From the NCBI GenBank assembly GCA_903822595.1, contig CAIJPS010000090.1:1-64000 (forward strand): a DNA stretch of 64,000 nt, in the 5' to 3' direction. A model generated the notes under the pieces. That model was not told where the DNA came from and searched no databases. It worked only from the letters and a program-made list of their open reading frames with translations. This DNA comes from an uncultured Chlorobiaceae bacterium (GTDB lineage Bacteria; Bacteroidota; Chlorobiia; Chlorobiales; Chlorobiaceae). Both the position numbers and the translations under genes were made by a program. Below, piece after piece: positions 55,701 to 64,000 of this stretch (position 1 is the first letter of the stretch; every line of letters begins with the position of its first letter).

Positions 55701-56358
55701 TGATAATTGGAGCATCCGGGCTCATGCGGCGGTTCCGGTGCGCTATGACGAGATCATCATTGATCATTGCCTTAATGATATCGTCAGCAATGACCTCAAT
55801 TTTGGAAATCTCATGAGATGTCCTGAAGCCGTCAAAGAAATGGAGGAACGGAATTCTTGATTCAAGAGTTGCCGCTGCACTAATGAGTGCCATATCCATC
55901 ACTTCCTGAACGGAACTTGAGGCCAGAAGGGCAAAGCCCGTTCCGCGAACTGACATGACATCGCCATGATCTCCAAATATCGAAAGTGCCTGTCCCGCAA
56001 GGGCACGGGCTGATACGTGGATCACGCAGGATGAGAGTTCTCCAGCAATTTTATACATATTCGGGATCATGAGCAACAGACCCTGCGATGCGGTAAAGGT
56101 AGTGGTCAGCGCACCAGTTTGCAACGCTCCGTGAACCGCGGCCGCGGCGCCAGCTTCACTCTGTAACTCATCAACTTTCGGTGTGGTACCCCAAATGTTT
56201 TTTTTCCCTTCTGCGGCCCATGCTTCCGAATACTCACCCATGGGTGATGCAGGAGTGATAGGGTAGACACAGATAACTTCACTGGTGCGGAAAGAGACAT
56301 GAGCTAACGCTTCATTTCCCTCCATTGTCTTATAAATCGGGCTCATACTGTCAGTCAC
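52789..56358 (-). CDS. nifJ: Pyruvate:ferredoxin (flavodoxin) oxidoreductase, single chain
   Basis: A 1,189-residue thiamine-diphosphate enzyme. In green sulfur bacteria it runs as pyruvate synthase, fixing CO2 onto acetyl-CoA with reduced ferredoxin. The N-terminal pyrimidine-binding domain starts about 15 (EVICVYPITPASPMGEYSE). Domains II/III follow, then a two-cluster ferredoxin domain (CIQCAKCSLVCP and CTGCEICAHVCP, about 690-760), and a C-terminal TPP domain with GACSGCGETPYIKL, GNATGCSSIYGGN and VGGDGWAYDIGYGG. Full length and all four cysteine sets are present. It works with acs (acetate in) and ppc (oxaloacetate out) coded in the same window. Confidence 0.97.
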   Translation of the reverse strand: MTDSMSPIYKTMEGNEALAHVSFRTSEVICVYPITPASPMGEYSEAWAAEGKKNIWGTTPKVDELQSEAGAAAAVHGALQTGALTTTFTASQGLLLMIPNMYKIAGELSSCVIHVSARALAGQALSIFGDHGDVMSVRGTGFALLASSSVQEVMDMALISAAATLESRIPFLHFFDGFRTSHEISKIEVIADDIIKAMINDDLVIAHRNRRMSPDAPIIRGTSQNPDVYFQGRETVNSYYNACPGITEKVMEKFGKLTGRHYNLYEYYGAPDAERVIVLMGSGVEAARETAEYLNKQGEKVGVIHARLFRPFDVERFVKAFPATVKSVSVLDRVKEPGSAGEPLYLDTVNALLEGVQNRLIARVPNITGGRYGLSSKEFTPAMIKAVFDNMAAAKPKNHFTVGINDDVTNTSLDFDRTFCIEPDEMFRALFYGLGSDGTVGANKNSIKIIGENTDNFAQGYFVYDSKKSGSITTSHLRFGPHEIRSTYLITEAQFIGCHHWIFLEMLDLVKNLKQEGTLLLNTHYSPEELWEKLPKIVQERLISKKAKLFTIDAYKVAHASGMGQRINTIMQACFFAISGVLPREEAIEKIKNSIRATYGKKGDDVVKQNIQAVDDTLSNLHQVTIGSIADSTRKLRQPIVGEAPDFVCNVLAKVITGEGDDIAVSELPADGTYPSGTSKFEKRNLADEIPVWEPDLCIQCAKCSLVCPHAVIRAKLYDPKYLKNAPRTFKSAEAKGASWSGMKYTIQIAPEDCTGCEICAHVCPARDKNNPERRALNMHEQLPIRETEIDNWNHYLNIPEYDRNKINNKLIKEQQLQEPLFEFSGACSGCGETPYIKLMTQLFGDRLVIGNATGCSSIYGGNLPTTPYTTNADGLGPTWSNSLFEDTAEFSLGFRISINKQREYARELLQRVASEIGDTLTNEILDAAELSEPEIFEQRKRVSILKEKLTLMDSSDAKNLLAVADMLVKKSVWAVGGDGWAYDIGYGGVDHITAGDKNINLLVLDTEVYSNTGGQASKATPKAAVAKFASAGRTVTKKDLGMISMSYGNAYVASVAFGARDEQTLKAFLEAEAYNGPSIIIAYSHCIAHGINMSTALDNQKAAVDSGHWILYRYNPDRLLEGKNPLMLDSKKPKIPVAQFLDMENRFRMLKKSHPEHAKEYYAAIQKEVDARWAHYEYLAARTFDEIK

Positions 56359-56623
56359 TTGATTTGTATTGAGAAAGGTATGTGCAGGTCACCGATAAGG
56401 AAAGTGCGAAGGAGCTGCAAAAGGTATAATCGTAAGAAATAGAAACAATGCAAAAACCACTTTGAGATGTAATCAAAGATATAAAAAAAAATGAATTTGA
56501 TAAATTTAATTAGATTCCGGTTTGGCCAACAGAGAGTCCGGCTGCCAGGAAATGTTTCTTGCGATGCTTGGGTTCTGCTTCTTTTCATTTTAAATTAACC
56601 TACAATAGACGGAAAAAGCTTTT

Positions 56624-57370
56624 ATGGACGCGGAACATTCCGAAAATATTGTCTATGGCAGGAATGCCGTACTTGAGCTTCTCCAGCAAAAGCCAGAGAG
56701 CATTGAGAAGATCTACTTTCAGTTTAATACCTCTCACCCGAAACTCAAGGAAATTGTCATCACCGCACGGCGACTGAAGCTTGTCAGCGGTAAGGCCCGG
56801 CTCGAAAAACTCTCCCTGATTGCCGGAACAACAAAGCACCAGGGAGTTTGTGCCCTTATCAGCTCGGTCACCTATTACTCGCTGGAGGAGGTACTTGCAA
56901 CCCCTCGCAATACTTTTCCGCTCTTTGTGGTTCTGCAGGGACTGGATGATCCGCATAACATTGGAGCCATTATCAGAACCGCTGAAGCCGTGGCGGCTGA
57001 TGCTGTTGTGCTTGTCGAAGGCAAGGGGTCGCCTGTCAATGCGGTTGTTAACAAGGCTTCTGCAGGGGCGCTCTCCCATATGAGAATCTGCAAGGTAAAA
57101 AGCCTTGTGCGTGCCCTCGAATTCCTGCACCAATACAATGTCCAGATTCTTGCGGCTGACATGGATGCGGAACTCAACTATACCGATGCCGACATGAAAA
57201 AAGCGACGGCCATTGTGCTTGGTATGGAAGGGAGCGGGATTGCACCCGAAGCGCTGCAATTCTGTGACCATGTTGTCCGTATCCCCATGGCAGGCTGTGT
57301 TGAATCCCTGAATGTCAGTGTGACTGCAGGTGTATTGCTTTACGAGGCCATGAGGCAGCGATTGGCATAA
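56624..57370 (+). CDS. rlmB: SpoU-family 23S rRNA (guanosine-2'-O)-methyltransferase RlmB
   Basis: A 248-residue trefoil-knot (SPOUT) methyltransferase that methylates the ribose of G2251 in 23S rRNA in characterised relatives. An L30e-like N-terminal RNA-binding domain (IVYGRNAVLELLQQKPESIE) is followed by the three SpoU motifs: DPHNIGAIIRTAEA, VLGMEGSGIAPEAL and RIPMAGCVESLNVSVTAGVLLYE. Length and order fit RlmB/TrmH group 3. It is divergent from nifJ across 265 bases of A+T-rich DNA without other features. Confidence 0.93.
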   Translation: MDAEHSENIVYGRNAVLELLQQKPESIEKIYFQFNTSHPKLKEIVITARRLKLVSGKARLEKLSLIAGTTKHQGVCALISSVTYYSLEEVLATPRNTFPLFVVLQGLDDPHNIGAIIRTAEAVAADAVVLVEGKGSPVNAVVNKASAGALSHMRICKVKSLVRALEFLHQYNVQILAADMDAELNYTDADMKKATAIVLGMEGSGIAPEALQFCDHVVRIPMAGCVESLNVSVTAGVLLYEAMRQRLA

Positions 57371-57484
57371 AACCGCCGTAGCCGGCTGATTTGAAGGGAT
57401 TATAAAAAATTAGTAACTTGTTTTCCACAACGACGGACTGCTCTTTTTGCTGCTTACTCAATCAACATACTTTTTCTCTCTGCC

Positions 57485-57868
57485 ATGACTATTCCTGAAA
57501 ATCTCCGTTATACCAAAGACCATGAATGGATCAAACTGCTCGAAGATGGCAGTACCGCACTGGTCGGCATTACTGACTTTGCCCAGCACGAACTTGGCGA
57601 TATTGTTTTTGTGGAGCTGAAATCGGCTGGAACGGTGCTGAAGCAGCATGAGGTTTTTGGAACGGTCGAAGCGGTAAAAACGGTCGCTGATCTTTTCGCA
57701 CCGGTTGCCGGTGAACTTCTTGAGTCGAACCCCCTGCTTGACAGCGCCGAAATTGTTAACCAGGATCCCTATAACGATGGTTGGCTTGTCAAGATAAAGG
57801 TTGAGAGTCCGGAAGCAATTCTCGCACTTCTTGACGCTGAGGCCTACCGTCAGCTCACAGGGGAGTAA
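57485..57868 (+). CDS. gcvH: Glycine cleavage system H protein
   Basis: Lipoyl carrier of the glycine decarboxylase complex, shuttling the aminomethyl group from P to T protein. The 127-residue protein has the lipoylation Lys65 in FGTVEAVKTVADL within a flat beta hairpin, preceded by YTKDHEWI and VGITDFAQHELGDIVFVELK. It is followed three bases later by gcvPA, so the two are one transcription unit. gcvT and gcvPB are not next to it. Confidence 0.97.
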   Translation: MTIPENLRYTKDHEWIKLLEDGSTALVGITDFAQHELGDIVFVELKSAGTVLKQHEVFGTVEAVKTVADLFAPVAGELLESNPLLDSAEIVNQDPYNDGWLVKIKVESPEAILALLDAEAYRQLTGE

Positions 57869-57871
57869 CCA

Positions 57872-59209
57872 ATGCCATTTATTGTCAATACCGCCAGCGA
57901 AAGGGAGGAGATGCTCCAGGCAATTGGTGTAAGCTCTTTTGACGCTCTTATTGCCGATATCCCCGAAGAGATTCGTTTGAAGAGAGCCCTCGATCTTTTT
58001 GCCGCTTCAGATGAGCCCCAGGTGCGCAAACTGCTTGAGGGCCTTGCTGCGGCCAACAAGAGCACCGCTGATTATGTCAGTTTTCTCGGTGGAGGGGCCT
58101 ATGACCACTTCATCCCTGCAGCCATCAAGACCATCACCTCTCGAAGCGAATTCTATACCGCATATACGCCATATCAGCCAGAGGTCTCCCAGGGCACCCT
58201 GCAGGCGATCTACGAATACCAAAGTCTTATTTGTCGTCTTTATGAAATGGATGTAGCCAATGCCTCCATGTATGACGGGGCTACAGCCCTGGCGGAAGCG
58301 GTCTTGATGGCCATGAACGTCACCGGCCGCAGCCAGGTTGTTGTGGCAGGCAAGCTGCATCCCTTCAACAACTCCGTTCTGAAAACCTATCTCGAAGCGG
58401 CCGGTCACAACGCAGTCATACAGAACACTCTTGAAGAGGGTATTGGCAGCATCCCGGCACTGAAGGAGCTCGTCGGCGACAATGTGGCCGCTGTGATTGT
58501 ACAGCAGCCCAACTTTTATGGCTCTCTGGAAGAGGTCGAGGCGATCGGTGCCATTGCCCATGAAAAGGGGGCGCTCTTTGTTGTTTCTGCTGATCCGCTT
58601 TCACTTGGTGTTCTTGCTGCTCCCGGAAGTTATGGAGCTGATATCGCCGTTGGTGAAGGTCAGCCCCTTGGCTCATCGCAGAGTTTTGGTGGCCCCTACC
58701 TTGGTATTTTTACGGTGAAACAGCAGCTTGTCCGCAAGATTCCCGGTCGCCTGGTTGGCATGACCAAAGACCGCGATGGTGAGAATGGTTTTATTCTCAC
58801 TCTTCAGACCCGCGAGCAGCATATCCGCCGCGAAAAAGCCACATCAAATATATGCAGCAATCAGGCACTCAACGCGCTCCAGGCTGCGGTCTACCTGTCG
58901 CTGCTCGGTAAAGAGGGGTTACAGCAGGTTGCTGCTCAATCAGCACAGGGTGCGCACTATCTGGCTGGAAAAATTGCAGCGATTTCGGGTTTTTCCCTGA
59001 AGTACACATCGCCCTTTTTTCGCGAGTTTGTTGTTGAAACCCCCCTACCTGCGGCAGTCATCATTGAGAGGATGCTTGATCACAAGGTTTTTGCAGGCTA
59101 TGACCTGGCTGCTCATGGTGAAACCGGGCTGCTTGTTGCTGTTACAGAGAAACGAACTCGCCAGGAGCTGGATGGTTTTGTTGAAAAGCTTGGTGAGATT
59201 GTGGTATAG
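57872..59209 (+). CDS. gcvPA: Glycine dehydrogenase (decarboxylating) subunit 1
   Basis: The N-terminal half of the PLP-dependent P protein in the two-subunit form. At 445 residues it has the expected GcvPA length and carries [58 protein letters not shown] and [20 protein letters not shown]. The PLP lysine is in the other subunit (GcvPB), which must be encoded elsewhere. It starts 3 bases after gcvH; a hairpin follows the stop. Confidence 0.96.
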   Translation: MPFIVNTASEREEMLQAIGVSSFDALIADIPEEIRLKRALDLFAASDEPQVRKLLEGLAAANKSTADYVSFLGGGAYDHFIPAAIKTITSRSEFYTAYTPYQPEVSQGTLQAIYEYQSLICRLYEMDVANASMYDGATALAEAVLMAMNVTGRSQVVVAGKLHPFNNSVLKTYLEAAGHNAVIQNTLEEGIGSIPALKELVGDNVAAVIVQQPNFYGSLEEVEAIGAIAHEKGALFVVSADPLSLGVLAAPGSYGADIAVGEGQPLGSSQSFGGPYLGIFTVKQQLVRKIPGRLVGMTKDRDGENGFILTLQTREQHIRREKATSNICSNQALNALQAAVYLSLLGKEGLQQVAAQSAQGAHYLAGKIAAISGFSLKYTSPFFREFVVETPLPAAVIIERMLDHKVFAGYDLAAHGETGLLVAVTEKRTRQELDGFVEKLGEIVV

Positions 59210-59219
59210 CAGTTCCATG

Positions 59220-59255
59220 CCTTATGAGCTACTGGCGGCGCAGTAGCCCATAAGG
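59220..59255. terminator. Hairpin between gcvPA and dapA
   Basis: CCTTATGAGCTACTG pairs with CAGTAGCCCATAAGG (one A-C mismatch in 15 pairs) around the loop GCGGCG, 10 bases after gcvPA and between convergent genes. No T-run follows on the plus strand, so it may be a weak or factor-assisted terminator. Confidence 0.55.
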
Positions 59256-59273
59256 GTGAACGAAGGTGTGGTT

Positions 59274-60164
59274 TCAGATGAGTCCCAAAGTTTTCAACTC
59301 CTGGTCGACAAGCTGCTTGTTCTCAGCTGAGAGCGGCACAAGCGGCAGCCGATAGTTCTCCTTAATCATCCCCATTCGTGACAAGGCATACTTTACCGGC
59401 ACCGGGTTGCTCTCAATAAAGTTCAGTTTTAACAGTTTGCGATACCGGCGGTTGATGGCTCGCGCACTCTCAAGATCGCCCCGCCTTGCAGCCTCGATCA
59501 GTTGCTTGATCTGTGAAGGAATCTGGTTTGCCGCAACAGAAATAGCTCCATCTCCTCCCATTGCCATGAAAGGCAGAATCAGCGAATCCTCACCGGTCAG
59601 CACGGAAAAATGTGCAGGCCTCTCTTCAAGAAGCTCAGAGATCTGGCTGATATTCTCGGATGCCTCCTTTACGGCCGCAATATTTTCAAAATCCCTTGCA
59701 AGCCGCAGAATGGTTGCTGCCCCAACATTGCATCCGGTTCTTCCTGGAACATTATAGATGATAATCGGCACAGAGACAGCCTCGGCGATATGCCGGTAGT
59801 GCTGATAGATACCCTCTTGCGAAGGTTTGTTGTAATAGGGTGCGACCGACAGAATCGCTGCAGCACCGGCTTTTTCAGCATTTTTCGCCAGCTCGACCGC
59901 ATGTCTTGTATCATTGGTGCCAGCACCTGCCGCTACGATAATATTGTTGCCAGCCTCACTTTTTACGGTGCGGATAATCTCAAACTGCTCATCCCCGGAA
60001 AGGGTTGGTGACTCACCCGTCGTTCCACAGGTTATGATGATATCGGTTCCAGCCTCAAGATGAAACTGTACCAGCCGTCTTAACGCATCGGTATCAACCG
60101 TCATATCCTCTTTAAACGGGGTTACCAGCGCAACGGCAGATCCGGAAAGGTATCGTGTGGACAT
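59274..60164 (-). CDS. dapA: 4-hydroxy-tetrahydrodipicolinate synthase
   Basis: Condenses pyruvate with aspartate semialdehyde, the first step towards diaminopimelate and lysine. The 296-residue TIM barrel has the TTGES loop (48-52), the catalytic Tyr137 in [11 protein letters not shown] and the Schiff-base Lys166 in [10 protein letters not shown]. Length is normal and the motifs separate it from N-acetylneuraminate lyase relatives. The start follows SD-poor sequence; the [17 protein letters not shown] opening is typical of DapA. Confidence 0.97.
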   Translation of the reverse strand: MSTRYLSGSAVALVTPFKEDMTVDTDALRRLVQFHLEAGTDIIITCGTTGESPTLSGDEQFEIIRTVKSEAGNNIIVAAGAGTNDTRHAVELAKNAEKAGAAAILSVAPYYNKPSQEGIYQHYRHIAEAVSVPIIIYNVPGRTGCNVGAATILRLARDFENIAAVKEASENISQISELLEERPAHFSVLTGEDSLILPFMAMGGDGAISVAANQIPSQIKQLIEAARRGDLESARAINRRYRKLLKLNFIESNPVPVKYALSRMGMIKENYRLPLVPLSAENKQLVDQELKTLGLI

Positions 60165-60643
60165 ACTATTTTAATCCCTTGTTAGTAGAAATCTTGTTGT
60201 GTTGATCCCTCGAAAAATTTATCTTTCAATAAGTTAACGGGGAAAATCCACCTCAAGCCGGTATCGGTTTGACATGGAAGTTATACAGATCATCAGGGAA
60301 CTCCTCTTTTTGATTCCCTTGATACTGTATGATAGAGAAAGGTAGAAGATAAATAAAGAAAGCAAATTTGCCGTTCCCGAAATACTATAAGTGTTTCTGT
60401 GTGTGAAAAAAATCCACATTCCACTTGTTGCCTCTGTTTGCGGTATCTCGGGATTGCCGGGCAAGAATCGTTAAAATCCACCTCTGATTCCTGCCCATAC
60501 GTTATCTTCTGGTGTCAGGCACCTCACTTTTTATTCCCTGGAAGCTGAGGTTAAACGACTGACAAAAGAGCAACCGTCAAGAAATAATACGGGATTTGGA
60601 TGCATCAACACCCCAAAAATAGGCTTTGCTATTTGGAAGCACT
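60165..60643. other. Intergenic region, nothing recognised
   Basis: About 480 bases upstream of dapA and downstream of the CSSCH membrane protein. No convincing open frame, hairpin or RNA gene was seen; the 12-base string AAAATCCACCTC occurs twice (about 60243 and 60475) without other structure. Confidence 0.55.
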
Positions 60644-61342
60644 TTAGTGGCATGATGAACAACTCTCCCGTGTTCGGCGATGCAATGCATCATCAGGGGC
60701 CTGTACATCGCTCATGAATCGGCTGTTATCTTCGGTAATGGTGTTACTTCTGCTATCGGGGCTGGATTGATTTCCTTCCTCGCGGAATGCAACTTCTCTT
60801 GATGACGATGAGCCTGCGGTGGCAAAATGCTCTTCATCCATTTCCTCATTCAAAGCTTCGTGATGTTTGTCGAGATAAGATGGCTGCGAAAGCTCAGCAA
60901 GTGTCAAACGTTCAACAAGAGGCTTCGGTACTTGCTTTTCTTTGGGATCTAAAGATTTTGAAATTTTCTTACCAAACTCAAGAATGGCAGAAAAAGGCTG
61001 GATACCGAAGTAAGTACCGAAACCAACAAACAGTGAGAGAATGAGTATCGTCACCAGCTCTGCAGGGCGCTGCATTCCCTGGGTTGTCTTTGTTTTCAGG
61101 TAGGAGAGGAACGCATGCCAGTTAATAAGAAAAAGATGGCCAAGAGAGAGCAGGGAAAAAGCAAATCCAAAAATGATATGCTGGTTCTGCCAGGCTGGTT
61201 TTGTAAGTCCGGCTATCTCCCACGAAAATCCGGGAGTTCTGCCTGGAAAAATATAGAGGATTACGCCCGAGATGAGAAGCATAAAAAAAGAGAGAAAAAG
61301 CCCGAAGCTTGTGAAAACCCGCCAACTGAAAGATTTGTTCAT
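60644..61342 (-). CDS. DUF4405-like three-helix membrane protein ending in a haem c motif (CSSCH)
   Basis: A 232-residue protein with three transmembrane helices (about 9-31, 54-78, 93-118). His55, His69 and His76 sit in helix two and its edges, a layout like the haem-b-binding DUF4405/cytochrome b561-type proteins. A long polar tail (119-232) holds the segment PKPLVERLTLAELS and a low-complexity Ser/Glu stretch. The last five residues are C-S-S-C-H, a CxxCH haem c attachment motif directly before the stop. That suggests a small b/c-type electron carrier or a truncated multihaem protein; no stop-free continuation exists downstream. Function is not assigned. Confidence 0.7.
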   Translation of the reverse strand: MNKSFSWRVFTSFGLFLSFFMLLISGVILYIFPGRTPGFSWEIAGLTKPAWQNQHIIFGFAFSLLSLGHLFLINWHAFLSYLKTKTTQGMQRPAELVTILILSLFVGFGTYFGIQPFSAILEFGKKISKSLDPKEKQVPKPLVERLTLAELSQPSYLDKHHEALNEEMDEEHFATAGSSSSREVAFREEGNQSSPDSRSNTITEDNSRFMSDVQAPDDALHRRTRESCSSCH

Positions 61343-61564
61343 CGTGCGTCTTTTTGAAATTCGTTATTTATGATCTGTCATAACGTCAGACGCTCTTTCT
61401 TCCGATTTCCGGCGGTTCAAGTTATTCAGTTGCTTTCAAAGAGAGGTAATGAGTTGCAACAGTACAGAATAGTCCGATTCTTACGCCGTCTGAAATTGCA
61501 TATTGGATAAATCCAAAAAATGCTGCTATCCCCTTGTTCGGAATCTCGTCTCCCTTAATTACAG

Positions 61565-61966
61565 TCACAACCCTCTTTTTAGAAAATCAGCAGGAGCAAG
61601 AACCGCGATACCTCTCCATGAGAGCAGCTCAAGTAAATGGTTGTCACCGGAAACAATGACCTCTGCATGAGCAGTAAACGCGGCCTCAAGAATCCGGTTA
61701 TCATCAGGATCCGCAGTGATGTCATGAACGGTAATGAGTGGGGTAATCAAGGTAAATGTCTCTAAGTATAGCCCTATAATCCGGTAAACCTGTTCAGGGA
61801 GAAGGCCAAACTTTGGTCGTTGCAGAACATCGTCCACCTCCTGCATCATGTCAGGAGAGATGAAGTTGATCACCTTGCCAGCAGAACAAAGTCGCAAGAT
61901 CTCCCTTGGATTTCCACCAAAGAGAATGCCGGAAACAAGAACATTGGTATCGCACACAATTTTCAT
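61565..61966 (-). CDS. PIN-domain toxin of a toxin-antitoxin pair
   Basis: A 133-residue PIN-domain ribonuclease of the COG1569 type. Acidic residues that would bind Mg2+ are visible at D6 (CDTNVLVSG), E43 (MQEVDDV), D89 (DPDDNRILEAA) and D108 (VSGDNHLL). It follows the ribbon-helix-helix antitoxin gene with an ATGA overlap at 61963-61966, the usual order for such operons. The target RNA is unknown. Confidence 0.9.
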   Translation of the reverse strand: MKIVCDTNVLVSGILFGGNPREILRLCSAGKVINFISPDMMQEVDDVLQRPKFGLLPEQVYRIIGLYLETFTLITPLITVHDITADPDDNRILEAAFTAHAEVIVSGDNHLLELLSWRGIAVLAPADFLKRGL

Positions 61967-62214
61967 GAAAACCTGGCTCTTGTTGTACGGAGAGCCGCGA
62001 TCTCTGTTGCAACATCATGCTCCGTCAACTGCTGCTTTCGGGCAACCATATCGCCAAGCTGAAACAGATCATTCCACTGACTTTGTCGCTGAATATAGAG
62101 TCTCGCAGCCTCCCTTATCAACTCTGAACGGCTTCGATACTCCTTTTTAGCTGTTTTGTCAATTTCATTCAGCAATGAGTCCTGAAAAGAGACATTCACG
62201 GTAACCGTGCTCAT
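61963..62214 (-). CDS. Ribbon-helix-helix antitoxin
   Basis: An 83-residue protein whose N-terminus (TVTVNVSFQDSLLNEIDKTA, then YRSRSELIREAARLYIQ) is a CopG/MetJ-type ribbon-helix-helix DNA-binding domain, and whose C-terminal half would wrap the PIN toxin. The ATG at 62214 is chosen because the beta strand starts there. The pair probably represses its own promoter in the 100-base region upstream. Confidence 0.88.
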   Translation of the reverse strand: MSTVTVNVSFQDSLLNEIDKTAKKEYRSRSELIREAARLYIQRQSQWNDLFQLGDMVARKQQLTEHDVATEIAALRTTRARFS

Positions 62215-62318
62215 AATAACTTTTTTATACGTTATCAATGAAGGAACATACAAAGTTTGTACATGCTTTCAAAGCCCTTCTACAGAGTCAAAGAGTTGCT
62301 CGAAGTCAACCGTTGCGT

Positions 62319-62840
62319 TCAGTCAGCCTTTGGCGTGCTCTTTTTTTTCGCTCTCCAGGGTTTGAAAATGGAGACAAAGAGGGTGATCATTAATATCACG
62401 ACCTGAAGGGTGCCGAAAAGGAGATTCATCTTCTGGTTGTAGAGGTAGGCGGAGTTGCTGAGCGATGCCATGCCGAGTTTTCCGGAAATCTCCATCATCG
62501 AGCTCTCCCAGGGGCCAAGAAAAAAGGTGCCAAACACAATGGCGGAGATGGTCACAATCCACTTGACGGTGAGCCATTTGTGTTTGAAGAAGCCCCAATT
62601 GCTGAACAGTGAGTAGGCGAGCCCGGTAAGCAGGCAACCGATGGCACCGGGAACGACGACAATCGACATGTCAACATGATGAAGGCTCTGGTTTATGCCG
62701 TACAAGACCGCCCCATCGGTAACCTGACTTTTCAGGAAATAGAGCGATATCAGCGATACGGCGCCGCCGATCCAGCAGGAAACCGCAAGAAGATGAAACC
62801 CTTTCAGCCATTGTAAACCCTTCGCTTTCAGTTTTGGCAT
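62319..62840 (-). CDS. Four-helix integral membrane protein (DUF2269-like)
   Basis: A 173-residue inner-membrane protein with four predicted helices (about 12-33, 55-78, 90-110, 142-163). The opening KGLQWLKGFHLLAVSCWIGG and the later HHVDMSIVVVPGAIGCLLTG and KWLTVKWIVT resemble DUF2269-type and related uncharacterised membrane proteins that carry conserved His and Trp residues near the membrane faces (His16, His54, His55). The tail is basic (KPWRAKKKS). No function is established, and haem or quinone contact is only a guess from the histidines. Confidence 0.72.
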   Translation of the reverse strand: MPKLKAKGLQWLKGFHLLAVSCWIGGAVSLISLYFLKSQVTDGAVLYGINQSLHHVDMSIVVVPGAIGCLLTGLAYSLFSNWGFFKHKWLTVKWIVTISAIVFGTFFLGPWESSMMEISGKLGMASLSNSAYLYNQKMNLLFGTLQVVILMITLFVSIFKPWRAKKKSTPKAD

Positions 62841-62989
62841 GTGCGTCCTCCCATTGTGTTACTGAACTTTTTTGCAAGATAGAAAAAATGGATGAGCCTT
62901 GCACTTCGGCGTGTATTTCGTGCGGTTGCCAACCAGTCTGCCAAGGAGCGTCGAGGTTCATCAAACCGAAGAGAGGTGACTGTGGCGCT

Positions 62990-64000
62990 TCAGTGAGCTG
63001 CACCGGCAATCAGTTCGGAGGCGTGATTGAGCGATGAGGGAGAGATGCTTTTTCCGCTGATGAGCCGGGCGATGGCCTTGACGCGGTTTTCATGATCAAG
63101 AGGGGTCACTTCTGTCACGGTTCGCTCACCCTGAACGGATTTTTGTACCTGGAGGTGCAGGTCGGCCATGGCGGCAATTTGCGGGAGGTGGGTAATTGCG
63201 ATGATCTGGTGCAGGCGTGAGAGGCTTTTGAGGCTTTTTCCGACGGCCTCTGCGACACGGCCGCTGATGCCGGTATCGATCTCATCAAAAATAAGGATTG
63301 GCAGTTTGGCAGTTTCCGCCAGTGCGCTTTTCATGGCGAGCATGACCCTTGAAATTTCTCCACCTGATGCCACTTTGACGAGAGGTTTTGGTTTTTCTCC
63401 GGGGTTGGCGGAAATCAGAAACTCAATCCGGTCGCAGCCGTTCGGGAGTGCGGTAAAGTTCTTCCCTTCTATAGATATCTCTCCGTTATCCTGCTCCTCA
63501 CGTCTCATGGTGACGATGAAGGTAGCATTTGGTATTCCGAGATGGGCAAGGTGGCCCTGAATGACGCTCTCAAGGCGACGTGCGGCCTCCTGGCGCTTGC
63601 AGGAGAGTTGTTCTGCACGGAGAGAGAGTTCCGCTTTCTGTGTTGTGATTTCACGTTCAATGCGGGCAATCTCCTCATCAAGATTCTCTTCAAGGGCAAT
63701 TCTTGCGTCAAGTTCATTGCGTAACGCGATCAGCTCCGTAATGGAACGGCCATATTTTTTGCTGATGCGCTGGAGCAGGAGCTGTCGTTCACGCAATGAG
63801 TCGAGCCGGCCAGGATTGAAGTCAATATCCGACGAATAGCTTCGGCTGAATCGGGCAAGTTCATCGACAATGCTTTTTGCGGTTCGAGTCTCCTCAAGGT
63901 GCAGGGCAAATCGTTTGTCAATGTTGGCAAGCTTTTCGAGGGTGTGGAGCGCAGTGCTGATGGAGGAGTATACCGAGTGTTCGCTGTTATAGAGCAGCTC
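62990..64000 (-). CDS. recN: DNA repair protein RecN, C-terminal part (5' end outside window)
   Basis: SMC-like ATPase acting early in double-strand-break repair. The minus strand is open from the right window edge (ELLYNSEHSVYSSISTALHT) to the stop at 62990, giving 337 codons of a protein that is normally about 550-570. Visible are the second coiled-coil arm (about 95-165 of this part), the ABC signature VASGGEISRVMLAMKSAL, Walker B LPILIFDEIDTGISG and the H-loop IAITHLPQIAAM. The N-terminal Walker A half lies beyond the window. A shorter frame starting with TTG at 63796 is only an internal codon. Confidence 0.94.
   Translation of the reverse strand, partial: ELLYNSEHSVYSSISTALHTLEKLANIDKRFALHLEETRTAKSIVDELARFSRSYSSDIDFNPGRLDSLRERQLLLQRISKKYGRSITELIALRNELDARIALEENLDEEIARIEREITTQKAELSLRAEQLSCKRQEAARRLESVIQGHLAHLGIPNATFIVTMRREEQDNGEISIEGKNFTALPNGCDRIEFLISANPGEKPKPLVKVASGGEISRVMLAMKSALAETAKLPILIFDEIDTGISGRVAEAVGKSLKSLSRLHQIIAITHLPQIAAMADLHLQVQKSVQGERTVTEVTPLDHENRVKAIARLISGKSISPSSLNHASELIAGAAH

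Noticed and set aside
57371-57484. Glycine riboswitch ahead of gcvH
   Set aside because: Only 114 bases separate rlmB and gcvH and the tandem aptamer core is not recognisable.
1-64000. tRNA, rRNA, CRISPR and insertion-sequence signals
   Set aside because: No GGTTCRANNCC-type T-arm in a foldable context, no regularly spaced repeats and no transposase-like frame were seen on either strand.

Overview
The window looks like chromosome from a green sulfur bacterium (Chlorobiaceae, Chlorobium/Pelodictyon type). The strongest marker is pscC (41852-42496), the membrane-bound cytochrome c-551 of the P840 photosynthetic reaction centre, a protein confined to that group. A single-chain pyruvate:ferredoxin oxidoreductase, PEP carboxylase and acetyl-CoA synthetase fit carbon fixation by the reductive TCA cycle. 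A half-length carbamoyl-phosphate synthase large subunit, an LpxC-FabZ fusion and a two-subunit-type glycine decarboxylase agree with this. All assignments come from reading the translated sequence; no database search was possible.

Layout. 1-1539 (-): lpxK (cut by the window edge) and a DUF374 acyltransferase, for the outer-membrane lipid. 1713-5802 (+): purD, a JAMM peptidase, carB N-terminal half, trpC. 5789-13505 (-): rpe, a TamA/BamA-like barrel, a DUF2795 protein, an M23 peptidase, polA, pheA. 13622-15852 (+): yebC, ruvC, pgsA. 16194-18545 (-): lpxC-fabZ and an inositol-monophosphatase-family enzyme. 18736-28970: tspO (+), then acs, leuS, pnp, panC, rsmI (all -), then an oligopeptide ABC ATPase (+) overlapping sppA (to 30765). 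30959-33958 (-): a DcaP-like porin and a ComM/YifB AAA protein.

34217-38588 is the accessory region: a beta-class amino-methyltransferase carrying a C-terminal nuclease-fold domain that has lost its catalytic residues, a cytosine-5 methyltransferase, an HNH endonuclease with two copies of a DNA-binding-like module, and then the frameshifted wreck of another cytosine-5 methyltransferase. I read the three intact genes as one restriction-modification system with a decayed second one beside it.

38740-52691: ppc (-), pscC (+), queF (-), then a long + run: methyltransferase, propeller-like protein, Xer recombinase, hpf, hprK, peptide-binding lipoprotein, permease, ruvB and a TPR lipoprotein, several with overlapping ends. 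52789-64000: nifJ/por (-), rlmB, gcvH and gcvPA (+), dapA (-), a membrane protein ending in a haem c motif (-), a PIN/ribbon-helix-helix toxin-antitoxin pair (-), a four-helix membrane protein (-) and recN (-, cut by the window edge).

No tRNA, rRNA, CRISPR array, insertion sequence or riboswitch was recognised. Several clear bidirectional terminators separate convergent genes, and three different kinds of GC-rich palindrome lie in intergenic DNA.
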